Positions 41,931 through 52,000 of a stretch of 64,000 bases of DNA are shown one piece after another; position 1 is the first letter of the stretch; the number at the start of each line of letters is the position of its first letter. The notes beneath the pieces were generated by a model. That model was not told the DNA's origin. It was given only the letters and a program-made list of their open reading frames with translations, and searched no databases. A program made the position numbers and the translations under genes. Origin of the DNA: Pyrus communis (Eukaryota; Streptophyta; Magnoliopsida; Rosales; Rosaceae). The stretch lies in the NCBI RefSeq assembly GCF_963583255.1, contig NC_084809.1, positions 1,555,001 to 1,619,000 on the forward strand. The letters run 5' to 3'.

Positions 41931-43724
41931 AGAGTAACTTACATAAACGGTTTTTATTGACTCATACTATAACATCGTCAATAACATATCTTCATATGAA
42001 AATCAGTTGGGAGTTTAAATGTTGAGTCTAGTGGGCCTCGTGAGTTTAATTCTTATAATAGAGCATGTTTATTAAACTTGCACTATTAGAACGATAGGTG
42101 TCATTGAGTCTTTTATAGCGGGTCGGAAAATTTGAGTTGGATACTATATACAACAAACTCACATAGTAAATCATAATATTTGAGTCAATATGAGTGAGTG
42201 TGATTCCTAATTACAATATTTAGCACTCATGAGTTTGAATATTCTTATAAATTTCAACTCTCACAAATATTAAACTCACGCCATTGAAAAATATTGCTAT
42301 AGGAGTTAAACTCATATGATCTAATTTCTTTATATAAGAATTAAACTTATAAAACCGACATCAGAAACAAAATCAAACTCAGGCAACTCGAATCCTATAA
42401 AGCATATCAGTAAGAATTAGGGTTTCGGGTTGAATGAACAGAGAGATTTTTTAGTGTGCCGAGTACACGGTGGATATACCACGTATCCTAATATAAGTTA
42501 TTGTAAACTTTTATTATAACATTTAGTGTATTTGATCGTGTTTCTGACACATTAAAAAAATTATCCAATGAATGAATTAATGAATGAAAAAGGTTAAAAG
42601 GTGAGGTAGAAAATGGAATGGGAGGGAGGACGAGACAGAGACACGTCAGGCAGAGTCAGGGAGGGAGGCCCGAGTTTATGAATAAGTTTCCCTCAATGTG
42701 TTTATCGTGAGACGAATGATCACTCCATGTCTCATGCCTAATTCAGCACTCGAACAATTTCTGCTCTGTCGTCCTATGATCCTATCCCATCCCTTCACTC
42801 GCCTTCCACCAATCGATTGAACTTTTGTCCAAAAAATAATAACTTCACCACACAAACGTTTACATCAAATTGTCTATACTTTACAAAGATAAGATATAAA
42901 TAAAGATTTTTATAGTGCAATAAACAAAATAGCGTCATATCAGTGTTGTACGTAAAATTTGGTGAGAATAATATACAGCCTTATGCACTTAAGTTTGAAT
43001 TATCGTTAATATAGGTAAGCTAAACTAGTTTACAATACCACTTAAATAAAAAAAGAAACATACAAATGGTCTTGGAATTACCACCCTAGTCCCATTGTGC
43101 ATCAGCCCCTAAACGAATCGGGAGACTTTTTATTGAAAAAACAACGATATTTACTAATAAAACTTTAAAAATACATCTAAGACGTACACAAGACGAACAT
43201 TTACTCTGACATTTTTTTTTTTGTGAAATGCACTTTGATATTTGGTTGAGAACACATGCAAATGTTGGAAGGGAAACACACATGCCAAAAGCCATGTGAA
43301 AAAGCAAAAGAGGTCGGTCGCTTTACCCCAAAAAGACAATTGGAAATTGAATAATTTTTGTTAGGGTGCAATTCGATTGGAAATGTTACCATAAAAGTGT
43401 GACAAATGCAAAGGTGGTGACATGCTACCAAATTTCTATCTGATGAAAGTTGTACTTCATTTTCTTAATGCACTGTCAAAATCAACACACATCAATTATC
43501 CATATTGTAGATTTGGGAAAAAAAGTTATCACCTACTTTGAAAGCATTATTAAATCTCGTGTTCTAATAAAATATTGTCAATTTGCTCCTAATTTTTAAG
43601 TTCTAATCTATGGAAGTCACATGGGCCCTAAATTATGATCATGATTGAAAAAATAAAAATAAAAATAATATAGACACTCAAAACTGATTATATTACTGCC
43701 ACATTTAATACAGAGTTTTTCTTT
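41931..43724. other. AT-rich intergenic DNA, no gene seen
   Basis: Both strands were read. Only short frames without recognisable similarity occur. Confidence 0.45.
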
Positions 43725-43930
43725 AAAGAAAAGGGATCAGCTGGTGGCTGAGCATGGCAGTCCACTCTTCTAAGAGTCGAGAAGACTCGTAGAGGTATTT
43801 TAGCCTCCCCATGACAACTACTGTGTGATTTACATGCGCTAGGCTCTTTATGCCCACCCTTGTGCGATTCACGAGCGCTAGAAATATGAGTTTGAAATTT
43901 GTCCCAAATCACTGGGCCACTCTGAAATGA
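43725..43930 (-). mobile_element. SINE of the GTGAATCGCAC family, copy 1
   Basis: On the minus strand: a head with GTGGCCCAGTGATTTGGG and AAATTTCAAACTCA, a body with GTGAATCGCACAAGGGTG and GAGGCTAAAATACCTC, and an end CCACCAGCTGATCCC followed by an A-rich tail. The body matches copies at 47820-48040 and 52975-53150. Confidence 0.6.
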
Positions 43931-45109
43931 TTCTACATTTAATTGAGAAAAATCCTAATGCATCATTTATATGAGGTTCGTTTTATTAAAGAATGTATCA
44001 GCAATGTCCGAAATAGTTTCATCCTTCCCAATTGCCAAGTCTAGAAAGCAGAAAGAATCATTTTGTAGCAAACAACGTTATTTGGGAGAGAATCTAATGC
44101 GAAAACCAAAAACGATGAGATGGGAATTTGTAGTTTTGTGGTGTTGAATGAGGGAAAAGTGGATTAAGAAAAAATTAATAATTAATTAAAACATGGAAAA
44201 TAACAATGGAAAGAAAGTAAAAAGTCATTAATCAAATTTAGAAAAAGATAGTATCACAATCATACAAATATAGTATATAGATATCCTAGTCATTATTAGC
44301 CAAATTAAAAACTTTTTAACCATTTGATTACTCTTAAAATCATTCCATTATTATCAATAATATTTTGTTAACGATGTATTAACTTATTAACTGATTAGCA
44401 ATTTAACAATATCATGTATAATGTGTGTAAAATTGAATGGTAGTAAAAAAAAAATAATAATAAAAAAAAAAAAAAAAAGCCCCTCCTCTCAAAATTCAAA
44501 CAAAAAGTCAAGACTTTCTTCACAAGCAGATGGACTTGCAATAAATAGGTTAGACATGAGTGGGACCGATCCGCAGTAAATCAGCCAATCACCAATTAGT
44601 AATCATAAAAGGTAATTAGATTAAGTGAAAGAAATCACTCACTAAGAAGCATTAGCAAATCATATATCACATCACACTGCTGGCTTGCAATTGCATGAAT
44701 CGTCTAGCAATATCTAATCTACATTCCACAGTTTTTCTCCTCACTCGAGGTGAAGCGATAATCTAATCTAATCTAAATAATAATGAGAGGTTCAAAAAGG
44801 CATTCGTAATCTTAACTACAAGAAAATGGATGAAGGAAATGAGCAATGCAAATGTATATTAAGGAAGTGAAAGAAAGAACTGACCTGGAGAAGCGGGGAT
44901 CAAATCAAAGGTTGAGATTTAAGTCAAAGCTCGTGATCTTGGGTTGACTCTGGATGATTAAAAAGCTCGATCGTTGGAATACAATGTGGAGTGCGAATAA
45001 TGAAAGATGAACGAGTTGGAAGTTCGATCTGATCTCAAACGCCCAGATTTCATATATAACCACCGCTTGTTTATGTAACATCTCTGCAAGCAGAAGAAAT
45101 AGAACCACA

Positions 45110-45111
<2 letters not shown>
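43931..45111. other. AT-rich intergenic DNA, possible transcript end near the CT repeat
   Basis: No protein-like frame is seen. Next to the CT repeat at 45112-45152 there is less AT-rich DNA (44880-45110). On the minus strand it contains a donor-like CTCCAG|GTCAG, so a leftward transcript is possible. The evidence is weak. Confidence 0.35.

Positions 45112-45152
<41 letters not shown>
45112..45152 (+). repeat. CT microsatellite
   Basis: A pure CT run of about 40 bases, followed by broken CT tracts to about 45195. Confidence 0.85.
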
Positions 45153-45155
<3 letters not shown>

Positions 45156-45249
45156 TTTACAGTTTTACTCTCTCTTTCTCTCTCTAGCTCTCTCAGAGTC
45201 TGTGCTACTTTTAATCTATTTGTGAACTGACTTGTAAAACTTTGTTAAC

Positions 45250-45365
45250 GGGAGCTGGCTTCTCTGTCATACCATTTTTCGTACATTCTCATCTTTTTTT
45301 ATTTGTGCGATCACGATTAAGATATGTCAACATTTTATATTACTGTTGTGAGAGAAGCCAGCTCC
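45250..45365. mobile_element. hAT-like MITE, copy 2
   Basis: A perfect 8-bp target duplication TTGTTAAC lies at 45242-45249 and 45366-45373. The inverted ends are GGGAGCTGGCTTCTCTGTC against GGAGCTGGCTTCTCTCAC. At 116 bp, it shares the core CGATCACGATTAA, then CAACATTTTATATTA, with the copy at 40222-40393. Confidence 0.82.
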
Positions 45366-45373
45366 TTGTTAAC

Positions 45374-47819
45374 GAAAGCAGAAGATTTTCTTCTATATAG
45401 AACTCTGAGCAAAGCAGAATTAAAAAAGAGGGAAAAAACGGTGCTCATGCATCACTCTTGAGAGAGAAAGATGTGTGAGAGGGAGAGATGGTGTAGAGAG
45501 GAGAAATTTTTAGTTTTGACGGGAATATAAGTGGTACATCACTTGTTTTAATAAGAATAGTGAGAAATTTTATTTTTTAATTTATTAATATTTTAACATA
45601 CATATCTTACTATTTGTACATATAATATATTATCCCGTCTATCAGTCACACTAAAAAATTTCTCAGAGAGAGGGAGAGAGAGTGAGGGCTTCGGCATTGG
45701 TTTTCATGAGTACCGATGACAGCAAATATAGGGAACTGTTCCTCATCTACCCTGCTCTTTTCCCACTCCTCTCCTCCACCCTGCTCTCTGCTGCCCTAAA
45801 CATCTCCGTTTATTCCTCCATTACGGTCAGTTTGGGATTACTTTCTTTGAAAAAAAACACTTTTACTCATAAGTGATTATATTATAAGTGTTTTTTTTTT
45901 TTTTTTGTCAAAAGCACGTCAAATCCAGTTGCTTCTTGCATCCAAAAACGTTTTCAAATTTTTTGTCCTAAATGTTGTTAGGGATCGTTCGAAACTGCTT
46001 CTTCTAAAAACGTATATTTCAGAATTCTAGCCTTTTGAATGCTTTAATCTTCTCCCATCTTAGATGAATTTATACGGGATAAAAATACAATAAACTTAGT
46101 ACCCAACACAAGTGAATCTTAAGCAAAATACTTACAAAATAATCAAGACCTTAAGAAAATAAAATAAATTTCCTAATTCATCAATCTCGTAATAGTTTTC
46201 TTTTTCGATTTTTCAACACTCCCTCAAACTCACGATGCATCATCATGAATGAATTTTCCGAATATAAGACGGGCTAATCTTAGAAATAGTAATTAAACAA
46301 ATCGTTAATTTTAACAAATTTTGTGAAAAGTGCATTTGCTAGAAGTGATTTAATTTTGAAATTTGATCATGTAAATTTGTTACTTTTGCGTGAAACTCAT
46401 GATTCTTTATGTTTCAAACTCCCAACTTGATTAATTAAACAAATTCAAAAAAGTAAACTGTCATGACGAAACTAACATCTGAACACTTCTTTACAAAAAA
46501 AAAAAAACGAAAAAAATTAAACAAATTTGAATTACTAATACGTTTGACCGGCATATGGTTGTCAATTTTCATGCAAGGCCTTGTAAGCTGTCACACGACC
46601 CACCAGCTACATATAAATTGATAAATTGGTACTCAAAATTATTAAACAAATAATAATCTTTGTTCTTTTGTTGTTAAAATAAATAAATAAATAGTAATCA
46701 TGATCACCACAATGCATGTCGACAATATGGTCATCTCTCCCATGTCGGGTTGGGTTGACTCACGAGTAGTCATGGGCCCTTTGTTAAAATTGTGCTCTAC
46801 TTTATAAATTAATTAACATTTAACAACCATATCTAAACCACAATTGATGACTCAGTTGTTGGGACGAATTTCAAATTTGTATTATACACAATTTATCTTA
46901 GATTCAATTACTAACGTTTGTGAACCATACGTTAATGATCAGGAGAGGTTAAAATATTTATTTGAGTCTTCCTGCGCCCTAAAAAGGTGAACTATCGCCA
47001 CTAGGATTTTTTTTTGGGGGGGGGGGGGGGGGTGGTGGGGAGGGGGGTTGGGGTATAACATGAAAAGTAGCATTTCATTGAGCTTTGGTAAGCCTGAGGT
47101 TATTTGTCAAATCATATTACATGCATGTCAACGTATGCGAACAACTTTCGAATGAGCATGTTGACTGATGTTAATAACTTTTGAGCAAGAACACAGATCG
47201 AAAGATGCTTATAGCAACAACATATAAAGACATGAGGCTAGTAGCTACCCTACTTAGTGCTTATAGAGACAATAGGTGAATAACTGGAGAGCAGCTTTTA
47301 AGGGTATCTCAGATTTTCAAAGGGCAGTACCCAGTTCTTCCACAGAAAATCTTTGAGTTTGGAAAGCCAATTGACCCACCTTGTCCCAAAATGAATTCGC
47401 ATCTGACTACCGTGTCTTCGCCTCTTCGCCACCCGTTAATCTCCTAAAAAAACAACCATATCTGCTTCTATACTGTCCTTAATCTAAGAAAATGCTGCCG
47501 GCGTTCAGCGGCCTCAAATTAGAAAAAAAAAGGAATGGGTGGCAAAAGGCTGCATGAAAAGTGTTCATGGAAGGGCTCATCGTTGGTAATTTGTCTAAGA
47601 GGAGACAAGGCAAAAGCTCTCGAGGGGTTAGTAGTAGTATACCACTTTTTACCTGTACGTACGTGCATCATGTGCAACGGTAAAGATATTGGAACATGGG
47701 AGTCCATGCATGTTAATTACATCGAGAGAAATAAATTAGTTGCTAAACTCTCCTTGGAGGTTGCTTGACTACTAAACAATTGAGAAAATCTCTTCCTAGA
47801 CCCCTCATTTTTTTTTTTT
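45374..47819. other. AT-rich intergenic DNA
   Basis: The region 45830-46030 carries AAGTGTTTTT/AAAACACTT-type phrases, as in hAT MITE debris. A G-rich run lies at 47016-47048. A decayed SINE of the GTGAATCGCAC family may lie at 46848-47005 (ACTCAGTTGTTGGGACGAAT, then GAGAGGTTAAAATATTT). A plus frame at 47535-47768 has no similarity I can name. Confidence 0.4.
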
Positions 47820-48040
47820 TTTTTAAAAAGAACAGTTGGTGGCAAGTGACAGTTATCCACTCATTCCGATAGAAGATTCACAGAGACATTTCAGCCTCCC
47901 TTTGGTCACAAATTTAGCTTCTACACCAGCAGCGGGTTTCGTACCACTCACTAACCGGAGCAATCATTTAAATATCTGTTCTCCATTCATTCCTTTCACT
48001 TATAAGTGATGATCACTAGACCGTAGTACTAAGTGATACT
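47820..48040 (-). mobile_element. SINE of the GTGAATCGCAC family, copy 2
   Basis: On the minus strand: a head ACGGTCTAGTGATCATCAC (A-box-like) and a body with TTGTGACCAAAGGGAGGCTG and AAATGTCTCTGTGAATCTTC. The end is CACTTGCCACCAACTGTTC, followed by a long A tract (the T run at 47810-47824 on the plus strand). Confidence 0.65.
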
Positions 48041-48054
48041 CATTTGTTAATTTA

Positions 48055-48240
48055 GCAATGAAGCATAGGCCCATAGAAAATGGGCTGAATTTACTAATCC
48101 AGTAGGGTATTTTAACGTCAATTGTGGTCTCACCTAAGTGTTAACCCTAAAGGCCCAGAAAGAAAAACTTATAAAACGCCGCAACCAATGACATCTCAAA
48201 CACATTCCGAAAACCCTAACCTCACTCTTTTATTTCTTGC
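48055..48240 (+). promoter_or_regulatory. Promoter-like cluster: site II (GGCCCA) and telo-box motifs
   Basis: GGCCCATAGAAAATGGGC near 48070, AAAGGCCCAGAAAG near 48151 and GAAAACCCTAACC near 48210 lie within 150 bases. Site II elements with a telo-box (AAACCCTAA) are typical of plant promoters for ribosomal proteins and small nucleolar RNAs. No matching protein gene follows on either strand. Confidence 0.5.
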
Positions 48241-48349
48241 TCGCAGCTTTTTTTCTTCTGGGTTTTGCTTCTTCTTCTCGGTTTTGGTTTTTGAGTGGTC
48301 AAATTTAATATATTTTTGGTGTTGTGGTAATATGTTTGTGTGTGTGTGT

Positions 48350-48445
48350 GTTGATACGGCAAAGATGAAGAGTGCTTTAAATTTCTGACACCTCTTGTAT
48401 GAGAAGTGCCTGTAAAAGGGCTCTTCGCTGAGCACTGTTAGCAAC
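48350..48445 (+). ncRNA. Tentative box C/D-like small RNA
   Basis: Downstream of the promoter-like cluster lie, in order, AGATGAA (C-like, 48363), CTGA (48385-48388), ATGAGAA (C'-like, 48399) and CTGA (48428-48431). Spacings of about 18 and 25 bases fit a C/D snoRNA with two guide regions. The terminal stem is weak and the C boxes are imperfect. A long T run follows (48474-48500). Confidence 0.25.
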
Positions 48446-49069
48446 TCTCTGAGCCTCCCTCTTCCCCCTGTCTCTTTTTTTTTTTTTTTTTTTTTTTTTT
48501 CATTTATAAATTTTCTTTTATCAATTTGCCCAAAATTTATCTGAAAACATGTTTTTATTTAGTTTAGTTTAGTTTCGTTCAATATTGAAGTAATTGACTT
48601 TATAGAAACAATAGTTTTGGGCATAATACTTGTACCGAGGATTTTAAGGGAAGTGAGATTCCCATTTTGTTTCAAAATAGAGTCGCGCACACCACATTGA
48701 ACTTCGATGATCAAAACTGTTTATTTTTCATTTTTCAATTTGCATCTCTTAGATATTCTTGTAAAATATTAATCAAATTGAAAATATTTAAAATATTTAA
48801 TTGATTCTACAATTATAAAAAGTAATAAAATTTTAATGTAATAATTAAATCGATAAATAATTTTGAGTTAAATTGAATTTTTGGAATAATGATTTATAAA
48901 TTAAATAGTTTGAATGGTTGAAACTGTAGGATGAGCTCCATATCGAATCCCACTTTTGTCCCTGTGGTTTTCTGTTATTTTTTCCTTTGCACTTGTATTT
49001 TCGTCTTTTTTTTTTTTGAACAATTTAGTATAACAACGGGAAGAATTCTAATTGAAATGCCGAATTTGT
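48446..49069. other. AT-rich intergenic DNA and 3' UTR of the reductase-like gene
   Basis: It has a poly-T run at 48474-48500. The 3' UTR of the minus-strand gene probably reaches to about 48.8 kb. Nothing else is seen. Confidence 0.45.
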
Positions 49070-52000
49070 TTATGAATTGTAACAGCAATGTACTCTTCCC
49101 GTCAAAAGATTTGTAAGCTTCTTGTTCGACAATTCGAATCGATTCTGGACAACGTTAGAGCCGCCGTTGCCCAGAATCTTGTTCTTTGACATGCCCGTCT
49201 CCTCTGCTAACTTCTCGGCCTCTTCATCTCCGTCAATGACTCGATCGAACCAGATGTATCTGCCAAACGCTGCCATTGCCTCAAACACGCCTACATGTGC
49301 CTCTGCCAGTCTTGTTATATCCACTGTGGCTAGCACTCCGCTTTGGTACATTTCTTGCGCTCCTGTGTTTACACAACCAAAATTAGTAAAAATTACAAGG
49401 GAACAAGTGGATTTTGACTCATACCAAAATTGTGAGATAGGTACCTCGTAGGATTCTCTTTGTGAGAATCTCGAGATTTTTTAATCTTGTTCGTTTATCG
49501 TATATTGTGCGGTCAGTTTTCGTCAGGTATTGTTTGTGTTCAATTTTAAATAATATAATTTAAAATGATTTCTAATCGTAAGATACACGATGAAATGATT
49601 AAATTAAAGGATTTCCAGAATCCTCACAAAGAAGATATGGCAAGGACCCTATCTCCTAAATTTTAACACACTTGGGCAGGTTTGAGCACTGCTCGAGGAG
49701 GTGGTGCTCAATGAGGCCATAGCGCTCGAGTGGAGCAGAAAGCCCCATGGGCTCGCTTCTTCTCATAGTGACATTACGGTTTGGTGACATTTCTTCATTT
49801 GTAATTTAGAATATTGTTAGACCCATTTGGTTTGATTACCATGTACAACGAGTTTGATACCAAATTTTTAGAAAACAAAAAAGGTGGGAAGGAATTAATA
49901 CATTTGAGATATGAAAGAGTTGCGGTTGGATTTTTAGTGGAAATTTCAGGGCCGGTAATGAGAGCCGGGCAGATGGTGGTCAACTTCAACCCCTTTTCCT
50001 CAGCTATTTTCCATGCAGCTTTCTCTGCCCTCAGCTTGCCCAATGCATACCAGAGCTACCATTTCCAAATCAAACTTTAAAAAAAAATTACTAATGATAA
50101 TTATCCTTGTGATTAGCATAGAAATGTTATTGTGTAATTACTATTGTTCTAAAAATTCATGCTTAAGCGCTAGATGATTGACCACCATCACGATTAATTT
50201 CTAGATATTTAAAAAAACAAGAAAGGTTGTCTAAACCTGTCTAGGCGCTTGCCTAGACTCTGCCTAGATGCCTACTGCCTTGCCACTCGGTTATTGCCTT
50301 TTAAAACCTTGGTAATTACCAGTAAAATAACTGTAAATAGTATCTTTTTATTTATGCAAAGTGACTCACTGCCTTACCACTCGGCTAGCGCCTTTTAAAA
50401 CCTTAGTAATTTCAGTAAAATAACTGTAAACAGTACCTTTTTATCTATGCAGAGTGACTCACTGCTCCAGTGGTTATGGTTAATTACAGGGGAGAAGTTC
50501 AAATTCTGGGAGCTGTCTTGCCAAACGCAGGCTAAAAGGGAAGAAGTCAGCACACATTTTCTCACAGATGGCGTCATTGCACATGCCTTCATCACATTCT
50601 CACTTGCCTTCACTTCTATCTCAGCCATGGATTTCTAATCACATCATTCAAATCCAACGGTCAGTCGCCATTTAAACGACACAAATAAATAGAATTGTGC
50701 ATGAGCAACAAAATCAAAGGAATATGTGAAAGTTTGAAACTATTTAGTTTTACTTTTTCATGATGAAAATGATAGACACAAAATTATATGCAATTCTTGA
50801 CGTACAAGTAGAGGTCAGTCGGATGAGCTGATCATAGCACTAATTATTCGATTTTAAGCAATTTAGGTAAAATGTATGTGCATTATTCGATTTTCTCCCC
50901 AGACCTTCATTCATAATCAAAGCACAAAAGAAGGACATAAATAAATACTAGTATCCAATGGTCGCAGTAGAACAAGTACATGCAAAAAGAGTAAAGGGGA
51001 ATGCAAAAATCACTTCCTCAAAAAGAAATCTAGTGTCTTGTGAAAAGAAAAAAAAAAAAAAAAAATCTAGAGTCCGAATGACCACATGGGACAACTGGCA
51101 CAATAGACTAAATAATGCGGATGCGGATGTGACTCTTTGTTTGGGCTTCGGACAGAAATCTCTGCATCTCATTGTCGGAAGTCAAACGATCAGACAATCT
51201 GGATTGTTTAAAATTGAATCTGACGGTCCTTATTAACTTGTTGCCGTTGGCCCATCTTACACAAATCGGGTTCCATAGGAACTCCGAAGTTAAGTGAGTT
51301 CGCGAAAGAGCAATCCCAAGATTGGTGACCCTCTGGGAAGTTCTCGTGTGAGTTCCCATGTGAGTTCTCAGAAACAAAACCGTAAGGACGTGATCGGAGT
51401 CCAAAACGGATAATATTGTATTACGATGAAGTCAAGCTTGGGATTTGATAGAGCTCTGGGCCGGGACGTGACCCTTAGACTTTGAACACTAAAGTTAGGA
51501 GAGGATCGAAATTCCTTTGTGTGCAGTCGGTTGCATGCCATGTAGAAGTCTTTTCAAGTTGGAGAAGAGTAAGACAAATGAAAAGGGTAAAGTAACTCAC
51601 AGTGTAACCAGAGAGGCCAGCGGGGTCGACAAATGCAGAAGTGTGGAAAACGCCACGACAGCCATGGAACGCGTGTGACAAACTTTCAACAGCGTCGGTG
51701 TCAGTTAGCTTCGCAATAAATGCAGATATGCGATCGCTGGTGGCGCCGCTTGTCCTCATCTCCCTCAATATTTCTACATCTTCTGGAATATATGTTTCGG
51801 GGGGACACGACAACACATTAATTCCGGATGTAATTAAACAAATTTCACACGACATTTTCTTTATGGGTACAAGTAAAGGAATAATATTCATATATCGCAT
51901 TAAGATAAATCAACATTCAACCTAATCACATGCGCAATTAAGTTGATCAAAACAATATTTTAGTCCGACATGAACTCATTTTACTACGCTAGCATACATG

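Noticed and set aside
44884..44905. TGGAGAAGC word resembling the start of miR164
   Set aside because: Agreement stops after about 12 bases and no opposite arm is present.
45242..45373. Hairpin that might be a microRNA precursor
   Set aside because: The arms end exactly at a perfect 8-bp direct repeat (TTGTTAAC), which marks a transposon insertion. The arm sequences match no miRNA I know.
49122..49451. Plus-strand frame of 109 residues opposite the last reductase exon
   Set aside because: It is the antisense of a coding exon with the conserved block [17 protein letters not shown] on the minus strand.
50958..51236. Plus-strand frame of 92 residues next to the Cassandra LTR
   Set aside because: It contains a poly-Lys run from an A tract and lies in intron 2 of the minus-strand gene. 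It resembles nothing known.
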